Below are positions 8,696 through 16,544 of a stretch of DNA of 64,000 nt, piece after piece. A program made the translations under genes and the position numbers. The notes beneath the pieces were generated by a model that searched no databases, was not told the origin of the DNA, and saw nothing but the letters and a program-made list of their open reading frames with translations. Position 1 is the first letter of the stretch; each line of letters starts with the position of its first letter. Origin of the DNA: Verrucomicrobiota bacterium (GTDB lineage Bacteria; Verrucomicrobiota; Verrucomicrobiia; Opitutales; Opitutaceae). The DNA is taken from NCBI GenBank assembly GCA_023416735.1, contig JAEZGX010000026.1, positions 62,001-126,000 of the forward strand. The letters are read 5' to 3'.

Positions 8696-10636
8696 ATGAT
8701 CTTCCCCGCCTCTTCCACGCGCTTCATCACATGGTGTTGCCGGACGATGGCGATCGTGGCGGGCGTAGCGGGAGCGGAAGCGTTGGGACAGGGGCGGGAA
8801 GCCACCATCGCGACGATGAAGGCGATGTCGCTGGAAGAACTGCTCAATCTGCAAGTCACGACGATGTCACGCAAAGAGGAGCTGTGGTGGTCGGCGCCAG
8901 GCGCGATCGAAGTGGTGACGGACGAAGAGATCCGGCGCTCGACGGCGATGAACCTGCCGGAAGTGTTGCGACTCGCGAGCGGAGTGGACGTGGCGCAACC
9001 GTTTGCGCGAGGTTGGGCGGTGAGCACGCGCGGCTTCAACGTGCTCGCGGCCAACAAGATTTCGGTGCTGATGGACGGACGCAGTTTGTTCACGCCGTTT
9101 TTTTCGGGGGTGCAGTGGGACGCGCAGGACACACTTCTGGAAGACATCGACCGGGTTGAAGTCGTGCGCGGGCCGGTCGGCGCGTTGTGGGGTTCGTTTG
9201 CGGTGAATGGGTTCGTGCAGGTCGTCACCAAGTCTGCCGACAATACCCAAGGCTGGCTCGCGAGCGCGGGCAGCGGCACGGAAGATCCGGTGTTTGTGTC
9301 GGCGCGCTACGGCGGGCGGGCGGGCGCGCGGACGTTTTATCGCGTCTATGCCAAATACGCGGAGACGGACTGGACGAAGGATGCCGTCGGGCGGCACACG
9401 CAGCCGAGCGTGGATTTCGGCCAGGCCGGTTTTCGCGTGGATTCGTTTATCGACGACGAACTCACGGTGACGGTGCAGGGAGACGCTTATACGAACAAGG
9501 GGCTGCCGGAGTCGCACGCGATGCAGCACCTGATTTCGGGAGCGAACGTGCTGGTGCGCGCGCAGCGGGAGATCTCGCGCAACGAAAGCTGGGAAGTCCT
9601 CTCCTACTTCGATCACACGATGCGCGAAGTTTTGATGTTATGGAACGAGCGGCGCAATACGACCGCGCTGAGCGCGAAATATCGCCGGCCCGCGGGCGCG
9701 CACGACCTGCTGTTTGGAACGGATTTGAACATGTCGAAAGACGACATCGCGGACCTGGGGCTGGGCACGATGCGGCCGCGACAGCGCACAACGCACACGG
9801 CGGGCGCTTTCGTGCAGGACACGTGGGCCGCGCTGCCGGACCGCTTGTCGCTGACCGCGGGGGCGAAGCTGGAGCATAATAGTTTTTCGGGCTTCGAGTT
9901 TGCACCGTCGATTCGCGGCGCGTGGACCCCGTCGCCCTCCACGACGGTGTGGGCTGGGATATCGCGAGCGGTTCGTCCGCCGGTGCGCGTGGACCACGAC
10001 CTCTTCCTGGCTCTTGGAGATGTGGCGGTGGTGGAAGCGAGCGAACGTTTTGGTGCGGAAACGGTGCGAGCGTTCGAACTCGGCTGGAGGCAGCGATGGG
10101 GAGAGCGGCTGTCGCTCGATGTGGCTGCCTTTGCGAACGATTACGACGATTTGCGCACGACGGAACCCGCGGGTGCGGAAGCGCTGCCGTTGACGTTCAG
10201 GAACAACCTGCGCGCGCGATCGCACGGGGTGGAGACGACGATGCTTTATCAGCCGGCGGCGTGGTTGATGTTGAAAGCGAGCCACCGCTATCTCGACCTG
10301 GATTTTCTGCATGCGCCCAACTCGCGTGACACGGCGCGCGGCAACACGGAGGGCAACGATCCGCGTCACATGTTTACCGTGACGACCCACATCGACCTTC
10401 CTGGACCCTGGGAACTCGATGTGTCGGTGCGGCACGTGGGCGAGCGGCCGGATCCGGCGTCGGACAAGTTCACGGTGGCGAACGTGCGACTGGCGTGGGT
10501 TCTATCGGAGTCCTTCGAACTCGCGCTGATCGGACGCAATTTGTTTTACGGCGAGCATCAGGAGATCGTCAGCACGAACGGACTCAACGAATACATCGGG
10601 CCGAGCGGCCTCGTGAAGGCGACGTGGAGGTATTGA
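8696..10636 (+). CDS. TonB-dependent receptor-like outer-membrane protein
   Basis: 646 residues. After a poorly defined export signal comes a short segment (MSLEELLNLQV) typical of this receptor subgroup. A plug domain follows (~60-170: IEVVTDEEIRR, LMDGRSLF, IDRVEVVRGP, GALWGSFAVNG), then a long beta-barrel ending in the aromatic C-terminal signature KATWRY. The ATG at 8696 is preferred over one at 8606 that lies inside the previous gene. It stands 4 bases before a YfiR-family gene and just before a CHASE8 hybrid kinase. I infer that it is the outer-membrane arm of a sensory system rather than a simple nutrient importer. The ligand is unknown. Confidence 0.87.
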   Translation: MIFPASSTRFITWCCRTMAIVAGVAGAEALGQGREATIATMKAMSLEELLNLQVTTMSRKEELWWSAPGAIEVVTDEEIRRSTAMNLPEVLRLASGVDVAQPFARGWAVSTRGFNVLAANKISVLMDGRSLFTPFFSGVQWDAQDTLLEDIDRVEVVRGPVGALWGSFAVNGFVQVVTKSADNTQGWLASAGSGTEDPVFVSARYGGRAGARTFYRVYAKYAETDWTKDAVGRHTQPSVDFGQAGFRVDSFIDDELTVTVQGDAYTNKGLPESHAMQHLISGANVLVRAQREISRNESWEVLSYFDHTMREVLMLWNERRNTTALSAKYRRPAGAHDLLFGTDLNMSKDDIADLGLGTMRPRQRTTHTAGAFVQDTWAALPDRLSLTAGAKLEHNSFSGFEFAPSIRGAWTPSPSTTVWAGISRAVRPPVRVDHDLFLALGDVAVVEASERFGAETVRAFELGWRQRWGERLSLDVAAFANDYDDLRTTEPAGAEALPLTFRNNLRARSHGVETTMLYQPAAWLMLKASHRYLDLDFLHAPNSRDTARGNTEGNDPRHMFTVTTHIDLPGPWELDVSVRHVGERPDPASDKFTVANVRLAWVLSESFELALIGRNLFYGEHQEIVSTNGLNEYIGPSGLVKATWRY

Positions 10637-10640
10637 ACTG

Positions 10641-11219
10641 ATGGCGTCTCAACGAATGCACCGCGTCGAACGCTCAATCCCGCGCCTCGTGCGCCGACTG
10701 GGCGGCATCGCGCTCGGCTGGGCGCTGGCGGTGGTTTTGAGCGCGGCGGAAATCCGCCACGAATCGGAGGTGAAGGCGGCGCTGCTCTACAATTTCACGC
10801 AATTTGTCGAATGGCCGGCGGAGGCGTTTGACGCCCCGGATGCGCCGCTGGTGATTGGCGTGCTGGGCCACGATCCTTTCGGACGAGCGTTGGACGACTT
10901 GGTGAAAAACGAAACGGTCGGCCGCCATCGCATCGAAGTCGTGCGTTTCCGCGACGTCGAAGAAGCCGCATCCAGTCATCTGCTTTTCATCAGCGCGAGC
11001 GAGCGAGCGGCGAGCGGCGCCATCCTGAATCGTCTGCAAGGGCGGCCGATCCTCACGGTGGCGGAGTTCGAGTCGTTTTTGGAACGCGGAGGCATCGTGC
11101 AGCTGCATCGCGGTCCCAACAACAAAGTGCGCCTGCGCGTAAATCTGGCTGCGGCGCGAGAGGCATCGTTGACGCTCAGCGCAAAGTTGCTACGCGTGGC
11201 GGAAACTGTGCGGCCGTAA
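10641..11219 (+). CDS. YfiR-family (DUF4154) periplasmic protein
   Basis: 192 residues with an N-terminal membrane-targeting segment (~20-40). The YfiR/DUF4154 core follows: start motif VKAALLYNFTQFVEWP, then VIGVLGHDPFG, LLFISASE, ILTVAEFESFLERGGIVQL and the ending VRLRVNLAAAREASLTLSAKLL. In Pseudomonas YfiR is a periplasmic repressor that holds the CHASE8-containing diguanylate cyclase YfiN inactive. The next gene, 11 bases downstream, encodes a kinase with the same type of sensor domain, so a similar inhibitory role is inferred. I see no cysteine pair like the one regulating Pseudomonas YfiR. The upstream gene ends 4 bases away, so the three genes form a tight operon. Confidence 0.88.
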   Translation: MASQRMHRVERSIPRLVRRLGGIALGWALAVVLSAAEIRHESEVKAALLYNFTQFVEWPAEAFDAPDAPLVIGVLGHDPFGRALDDLVKNETVGRHRIEVVRFRDVEEAASSHLLFISASERAASGAILNRLQGRPILTVAEFESFLERGGIVQLHRGPNNKVRLRVNLAAAREASLTLSAKLLRVAETVRP

Positions 11220-11230
11220 ACGATCTTTCC

Positions 11231-13486
11231 ATGCGTTTTCGCGATCTCCCCATCAAGCGAAAGCTCGTCGGAATCATTGTGCTGACGAGTCTGTCGGTGC
11301 TCGGGCTCGCGTCGCTGGCGCTGCTGACCTACGAACTCTACAGCTATCGGGAGATGACCCGCCGGCATCTGGCGACGGTGGCGGAGATCATCGCGGCCAA
11401 CAGCACGGCGGTGCTGATCTACGACGACGAGAAACTCGCGGCGGAGATTCTCTCCGGGCTGCGGGCGGAGCGCGTGGTGAACAGCGCGGCGCTGTTCGAC
11501 AAGGACGGTCGCGTTTACGTCTCGTTTCCCCAGGATGTGGAAGCGCCCGCCCAGCCGGGGCCGGACGGGATCGTATTTCGCGGTCGGGAAGTGACCGTGT
11601 TTCAACCTGTCGTGGAGGGCGAAAACCGCGTCGGGACGTTGTATGTCCACGGCGATCTCGCGGAGGTTTACACCCGCGTGGGCGTTTACGGCTTGGTGCT
11701 GTTGGGGCTCATCGTGTGCTCGGGAGTGGTGGCGCTGTTTCTTTCGAACTGGTTTCAGCGGTTGATTTCCCAGCCGGTGTTGGATCTCGCACACACGGCG
11801 CGCGTGGTGTCGGAAAACAAGGACTATTCCGTGCGCGCGGTGAAGCTGAGCAATGACGAGATCGGCGGCTTCACGGAAGCGTTCAACTCGATGTTGAACC
11901 AGATCCAGGCGAGCCATTCGGCGCTGCGCGCGAGCGAAGAGCGGTTGTCTGCGGTGTTTCAGCAGGCGGGAGCGGGCATCGCGCAGACGGACCTGGGCGG
12001 GCGTTTCGTGATGGTGAACGACCGCTACTGCGAGATCCTCGGGCGGCCGCGGGAGAAGGTATTGGAATTACGGATGCAGGATGTGATCCATCCGGCGGAT
12101 CTCGGGCATCATCAGTTCCTGATGGATAACTGCGCCCGCGACGGGGCCTCGTTCGTGGCGGAGATGCGCTACGACCGGCCGCAGGGCGGATTCGTGTGGG
12201 TGCGCAACAGCGTGGCGTTCATTCGCAACGCGCAGGGCGTGGTGGAGTCGGCCCTGGCCGTGACGGAGGACATCACGAGTTCGAAGCGGACGGAGAAAGA
12301 GTTGGAGCGCGCGCGTGACGAAGCGCTGGCGGCGTCGCGGGCGAAGGACGATTTCCTGGCGGCGTTGTCGCACGAACTGCGCACGCCGCTGAATCCGGTG
12401 TTGTTGCTGGCGAGCGAAGCGGCGGAGGATGCGACGCTGACAGAAAACGTGCGCGCGGATTTCGCGACGATCCGCAAAAACGTGGAGTTGGAGGCGCGAT
12501 TGATCGACGACCTGCTCGATCTGACCCGCATCACCCGCGGGAAGCTGCTGCTCGATCTGCGTTCGCACAGCGTGCACACGATTCTGCGCGACGCGCTGGC
12601 GACCGTGCGCGGCGAGCTCGACGCGAAGAAAATCGTGCCTGCCATCCAATTTGCCGAAGGGAATCCCGTGGTGCTCGGCGATTCGGTGCGGCTCCAGCAG
12701 ATCTTCTGGAACGTGTTGAAAAACGCCGTGAAGTTCACGCCCGACTACGGCGAGATCACGGTGAAGACACGGCTCATCGGGCTGGGCAGCCACTTGCGCA
12801 TCGAAATTGCGGATACGGGCATCGGTCTCGAGCCGGCGGAGATCGAACGGATCTTCGACGCGTTTTCACAAGGAGATCACGCGGGGCCGACGGGATCGCA
12901 TCGCTTCGGTGGCGTCGGACTGGGCCTGGCGATTTCGCGGATGTTGGTGGAGCTGCATCACGGCTCGATCAGCGCGTCGAGCGAGGGGCGCGGGCGCGGA
13001 GCGAAGTTCATGATCGAGCTGCCGCTGCTCCGGGCGGAGTCGCGTTCGCCGATTGAAACGGGACCGACAGCGGAGCCGGGGCCGGAAAGTCCGGCGGCTC
13101 CGCAGCTGCAAGTGCTGCGCGGACGAGTTTTGTTGGTGGAGGATCACGCGCCCACGCGCTCGACCCTGCAGCAGTTGTTGATGCGGCGGCGCTACGAGGT
13201 GGTGGCGGCGGGTTCGGTGGGCGAGGCGCGTGAACTGATGGAACGCGAGCGCGTCGATTTCGTGATCTCCGACATCGGGCTGCCGGATGGAAACGCTTAC
13301 GAGCTGATGGAGGAATTGCGCGCGAAACACGGACTGACAGGAATCGCGCTGACAGGCTACGGCATGGAGAGCGACATTGCGCGCAGCCATGCGGCGGGCT
13401 TCGCAATTCACCTCACAAAGCCCCTGCGGGTGCAGCTGCTCGACGAAGCGCTCGCGAAAATCGCCGCGCACATGGTGCGGCGTTGA
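11231..13486 (+). CDS. CHASE8-HAMP-PAS hybrid sensor histidine kinase
   Basis: 751 residues. TM1 (~12-34) is followed by a periplasmic CHASE8-like sensor (~35-150), with LATVAEIIAANSTAVLIYDD and an ALFDKDGRVYVSFP strand. TM2 (~152-175), HAMP (~176-230) and PAS (~235-350) come next. The kinase core has LSHELRTPL (His381), an N-box FWNVLKNAVKFTP and GLGLAISRM. The C-terminal receiver carries Asp681 in ISDIGLPDG. The CHASE8-HAMP front end is the arrangement found in YfiN/TpbB, but the output is a kinase-receiver instead of GGDEF. The upstream YfiR and receptor genes probably supply inhibitor and signal. The kinase core is a close paralogue of the second core of the 3580 gene. Confidence 0.92.
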   Translation: MRFRDLPIKRKLVGIIVLTSLSVLGLASLALLTYELYSYREMTRRHLATVAEIIAANSTAVLIYDDEKLAAEILSGLRAERVVNSAALFDKDGRVYVSFPQDVEAPAQPGPDGIVFRGREVTVFQPVVEGENRVGTLYVHGDLAEVYTRVGVYGLVLLGLIVCSGVVALFLSNWFQRLISQPVLDLAHTARVVSENKDYSVRAVKLSNDEIGGFTEAFNSMLNQIQASHSALRASEERLSAVFQQAGAGIAQTDLGGRFVMVNDRYCEILGRPREKVLELRMQDVIHPADLGHHQFLMDNCARDGASFVAEMRYDRPQGGFVWVRNSVAFIRNAQGVVESALAVTEDITSSKRTEKELERARDEALAASRAKDDFLAALSHELRTPLNPVLLLASEAAEDATLTENVRADFATIRKNVELEARLIDDLLDLTRITRGKLLLDLRSHSVHTILRDALATVRGELDAKKIVPAIQFAEGNPVVLGDSVRLQQIFWNVLKNAVKFTPDYGEITVKTRLIGLGSHLRIEIADTGIGLEPAEIERIFDAFSQGDHAGPTGSHRFGGVGLGLAISRMLVELHHGSISASSEGRGRGAKFMIELPLLRAESRSPIETGPTAEPGPESPAAPQLQVLRGRVLLVEDHAPTRSTLQQLLMRRRYEVVAAGSVGEARELMERERVDFVISDIGLPDGNAYELMEELRAKHGLTGIALTGYGMESDIARSHAAGFAIHLTKPLRVQLLDEALAKIAAHMVRR

Positions 13487-13581
13487 CGCGAGCGTCGGGT
13501 GAAACGGCCCGCTGGCGGCAGCGCTGACACGACCGGGCCTTGTGTGCTGGCGCTTCCTGTGTTGCGTGTCGGAGTTTTCCC

Positions 13582-14373
13582 ATGCGCAGCGTGAAAGAAT
13601 TTGCCGCAGCGAAGCAGGACAGTCGCAAGATCGTCATGCTAACGGCCTATGATGCGTGGTCGGCACGGTTGCTCGCGGATGCGCCCGTCGACTGCCTGCT
13701 CGTCGGAGACAGCGCGATGATGGTGGTCCACGGGCAAAAGGACACGCTGAGCGCAACGGTCGAGTTGATGGCGCTCCACACGCGCGCGGTGGCAAGTGCG
13801 GCGCGCGGCAAGTTCATCGTGACAGACCTCCCGTTTTTGGCGGCGCGCAAAGGCGTCACCCATGCGCTCGATGCCGCGGCACAACTGATGCGCGCGGGTG
13901 CGCAGGCGGTGAAGATCGAAGGGGTGCGCGGCCACGCCGACGTGATCGCGCATTTGGTCGAATCGGGAATTCCAGTGATGGGGCATCTCGGCTTGCAGCC
14001 GCAATCCGTGCATGCGTTGGGCGGCTATACCGTGCAGGCGCGCGAGGAAGAAGATGCGGCGCGCTTGCGGGAGGATGTCGAGACGCTGGAAAAAGCCGGA
14101 GCGTTTGCAGTCGTGCTGGAATGCATTCCCAGGAAACTCGCTAGCACCGTCACGGCGGCGGCGACGATTCCGACGATCGGGATTGGAGCCGGCGCGGGTT
14201 GCGATGGTCAGGTGCTGGTGTTGCACGACCTCTTGGGATTCAATCCGGAGTTCCGGCCGAAATTCGCGCGCCGCTTCGCGGACGGAGCGAAGCTGGTGCG
14301 CGATGGCGTGGAGAAGTTCGCTCAGACGGTCAGGGACGGGACGTTTCCGTCGGGCAAGGAAAGCTTCGAATGA
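13582..14373 (+). CDS. panB: 3-methyl-2-oxobutanoate hydroxymethyltransferase (PanB)
   Basis: 263 residues, normal length. It transfers a hydroxymethyl group from methylenetetrahydrofolate to 2-oxoisovalerate to give ketopantoate, the first step of pantothenate synthesis in the cytoplasm. Family motifs are all present: MLTAYDAWSARL, VDCLLVGDSAMMVVHG, the metal- and substrate-binding region VTDLPF, VKIEGV, VMGHLGLQPQSVHALGGY, VLECIP and TIGIGAGAGCDGQVLVLHDLLG. The ATG at 13582 follows a TTTTCCC tract, with no Shine-Dalgarno. panC starts 10 bases after its stop, so it leads the pantothenate/CoA operon. Confidence 0.97.
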   Translation: MRSVKEFAAAKQDSRKIVMLTAYDAWSARLLADAPVDCLLVGDSAMMVVHGQKDTLSATVELMALHTRAVASAARGKFIVTDLPFLAARKGVTHALDAAAQLMRAGAQAVKIEGVRGHADVIAHLVESGIPVMGHLGLQPQSVHALGGYTVQAREEEDAARLREDVETLEKAGAFAVVLECIPRKLASTVTAAATIPTIGIGAGAGCDGQVLVLHDLLGFNPEFRPKFARRFADGAKLVRDGVEKFAQTVRDGTFPSGKESFE

Positions 14374-14383
14374 GGACGGGGCG

Positions 14384-15166
14384 ATGAAGCTGGTGCATAC
14401 GGTCGAAGCGTGGAGGGCGTTGCGAGCGGAGCACCGTGCGGCCAATCGCATCATCGGCTTCGTGCCAACCATGGGAGCGCTTCATGCGGGGCATGTGTCG
14501 CTGTTCGAGGCGGCGCGGCAGGAATGCGATGTCGTGATGGCGTCGGTGTTCGTGAATCCCACGCAGTTCGACGATCCGCAGGATTTCGCGAAGTATCCGC
14601 GGGTGCTGGACGCGGATGCGCGATTGTTGGAGGCGGCAGGCGTCGACGTCGCCTTCGCGCCGGCCGTGGAAGAGATGTATCCAAATGGTCAGCACTTCAC
14701 GATCAACGAAGATCGATTCAGCCGGGAGCTTTGCGGAGCACACCGCCCGGGGCATTTCACCGGGGTGCTGACCGTCGTGATGAAGCTCCTGCAGATCGCG
14801 GGGGCGGATCGCGCCTATTTCGGCGAAAAGGATTATCAGCAACTGCAGTTGGTGCGTGGGATGTGCGCGGCGTTTTTTCTCGAGACGAAGATTGTGGGTT
14901 GTCCGACCGTGCGCGAACCGGACGGACTCGCCCTGAGCTCGCGCAATGCGCGCCTGACGGCGGCGGAACGCGAAGTGGCGCCGGAGTTTCACCGGGCGCT
15001 CGTGGAAGAAGCGGATGCCGGGGCCGCGCGCGCCCGGCTCGAACGGGCGGGATTTCAGGTCGACTATGTGGAGGACCGGGAAGGACGCCGATTGGGAGCG
15101 GTGCGGTTGGGATCGACGCGGTTGATCGATAACGTGGCACTCAGCCGACCGGAGAAATCGCGATGA
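14384..15166 (+). CDS. panC: Pantoate-beta-alanine ligase (PanC)
   Basis: 260 residues, slightly short for the family (about 280). It condenses pantoate and beta-alanine with ATP to form pantothenate. Visible motifs are VPTMGALHAGH (the HIGH-like nucleotide loop), VNPTQF, the pantoate-binding stretch RPGHFTGVLTVV, YFGEKDYQQLQ and LALSSRNARL (KMSKS-equivalent loop). The ATG at 14384 has a GAGGACGGGG stretch upstream, a possible weak ribosome site inside the operon. The last four bases overlap the start of the next gene (ATGA at 15163-15166), indicating translational coupling. The shortening is in the C-terminal dimer domain. Confidence 0.96.
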   Translation: MKLVHTVEAWRALRAEHRAANRIIGFVPTMGALHAGHVSLFEAARQECDVVMASVFVNPTQFDDPQDFAKYPRVLDADARLLEAAGVDVAFAPAVEEMYPNGQHFTINEDRFSRELCGAHRPGHFTGVLTVVMKLLQIAGADRAYFGEKDYQQLQLVRGMCAAFFLETKIVGCPTVREPDGLALSSRNARLTAAEREVAPEFHRALVEEADAGAARARLERAGFQVDYVEDREGRRLGAVRLGSTRLIDNVALSRPEKSR

Positions 15167-15711
15167 ATAAGAACGTCCTCTTTTTGCTCAGCGGATCGAT
15201 CGCCTGTTACAAGGCCTGCGCGGTGGTGTCGCGGCTGGCCCAGTCGGGCGTGACGGTGCAGACGGCGGCCACGGCAGCGGCATTGAAGTTTGTCGGCGCG
15301 GCGACGCTGGAAGGCTTGAGCGGCAGGCCGGTGTTTTCAGACGTGTTCGAGATGGGCCGCGCGCTCGATCATATCGAACTGGCGCGCGCGGCCGATCTCG
15401 CGGTCCTCTGTCCTGCCACGGCGAATACGTTGAACAAATTGGCCGCGGGAATCGGAGACGACCCCGTGAGCACGCTTTTTTTGGCGTGGGAGCTGGGGAC
15501 GAAGCCGTGGCTCGTGGCGCCGGCGATGAACGCAAGGATGTGGGAACATCCGGCGACAAAAGCGTCGGTCGACAAGTTGCGGAGCTGGGGAGTGCGCGTG
15601 ATCGAACCGGTGGAAGGCCCCCATGCGTGCGGCGAAGGCGGTTCCGGGCGATTGTGCGAACCGGATGACATCGCGGCCGAGGTGCTGCGGCAATTGGGAG
15701 CGGAGAAGTGA
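15163..15711 (+). CDS. coaC: Phosphopantothenoylcysteine decarboxylase (single-domain CoaC)
   Basis: 182 residues, only the flavoprotein decarboxylase half of the usual CoaBC fusion. It uses FMN to decarboxylate 4'-phosphopantothenoylcysteine to phosphopantetheine. Motifs seen: LSGSIACYKA (FMN loop), DHIELARAADLAVLCPATANT with the catalytic His, PAMNARMWEHPAT, and the lid cysteine in GPHACGEGGSGRL. The CoaB ligase half is absent here, so a separate ligase gene must exist elsewhere. It overlaps panC by four bases and coaX by four bases. Another flavoprotein of the Dfp/UbiX family is unlikely given the PAMN and ACG motifs and the neighbours. Confidence 0.93.
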   Translation: MNKNVLFLLSGSIACYKACAVVSRLAQSGVTVQTAATAAALKFVGAATLEGLSGRPVFSDVFEMGRALDHIELARAADLAVLCPATANTLNKLAAGIGDDPVSTLFLAWELGTKPWLVAPAMNARMWEHPATKASVDKLRSWGVRVIEPVEGPHACGEGGSGRLCEPDDIAAEVLRQLGAEK

Positions 15712-16511
15712 AGCGGCGGAACGCGCGCGCAGGAGTCCGGCCAGCGAGCCCGGCGGACGACTCGGTTCTGACCGTCGCGGTAGGAAACACCTCGGTTTTC
15801 GTGGGAATTTTTTCCGCGCGACGATGCGTGAAGGCTTTTCGCATCGAACCCGCGCAGTTGGTGCTCCTGCCGCAGAAAGTGGGGACCAAGGTGACGCGCG
15901 CTGCCGTGTGTTCGGTGGTGCCGGCGCTGACGCCCGACGTCGTGCGACTGATCCGGCGGACGTGGGATATCGACGCCGACGTATTGTCGGCGGAAGCGAA
16001 TCATGGATTGGAAATCGCCTATCGGCGGCCTGCAGAGCTGGGCGCCGATCGCGTGGCGGCGGCATTGGGCGCGCGGGCCGGCAACCCGCACAGGAATGTA
16101 ATCGTCGTCGATTGCGGGACCGCGACGACCGTGACGGCGCTCAGTCGCGACGGACGAATTGCGGGGGGCGCTATTTTGCCGGGAGCGGCGTTATGGCCGG
16201 AGGCGCTGGCAACGAAGACGGCGTTGCTTCCACGCGTGATTCTACGGCGGCCGCGTTCGGCGGTGGGGCGTTCGCCGCAGGAAGCGATTGTGAGCGGATG
16301 CTACTACGGACAAGTCGGGGCGATTCGCGAAATCGTGGCGCGGGTGCGAACGGAAGTTTTCGGAAAGGAAAAGGCGGTCGTGCTCGGCACGGGTGGCAAC
16401 GCGGACCTGTTCGCGAACGAAATCTTGTTCGATCGAATCGAGCCGCGGTTGGTGTTGGAAGGATTGGCGGCGTTCGCGCGGCGTTGCGGAGCAGAGCCGG
16501 TCACGGCGTGA
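15708..16511 (+). CDS. coaX: Type III pantothenate kinase (CoaX) with altered first motif
   Basis: 267 residues. It phosphorylates pantothenate with ATP, the committing step of CoA synthesis, so with the three preceding genes most of the early pathway is encoded together. It keeps family motifs ELGADRVAAALGA (pantothenate binding), VVDCGTATTVTAL and GGAILPGAAL. The first phosphate loop, usually DxGNT, reads VAVGNTS, with Ala at the acidic position. Since that Asp is generally conserved in ASKHA-fold kinases, activity could be altered. The start overlaps coaC by ATGA (15708-15711); the first ~20 residues are non-conserved. Confidence 0.9.
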   Translation: MKRRNARAGVRPASPADDSVLTVAVGNTSVFVGIFSARRCVKAFRIEPAQLVLLPQKVGTKVTRAAVCSVVPALTPDVVRLIRRTWDIDADVLSAEANHGLEIAYRRPAELGADRVAAALGARAGNPHRNVIVVDCGTATTVTALSRDGRIAGGAILPGAALWPEALATKTALLPRVILRRPRSAVGRSPQEAIVSGCYYGQVGAIREIVARVRTEVFGKEKAVVLGTGGNADLFANEILFDRIEPRLVLEGLAAFARRCGAEPVTA

Positions 16512-16544
16512 CGCGTTGGCGAGCGCGGCGCGTTTACGCTTCCG

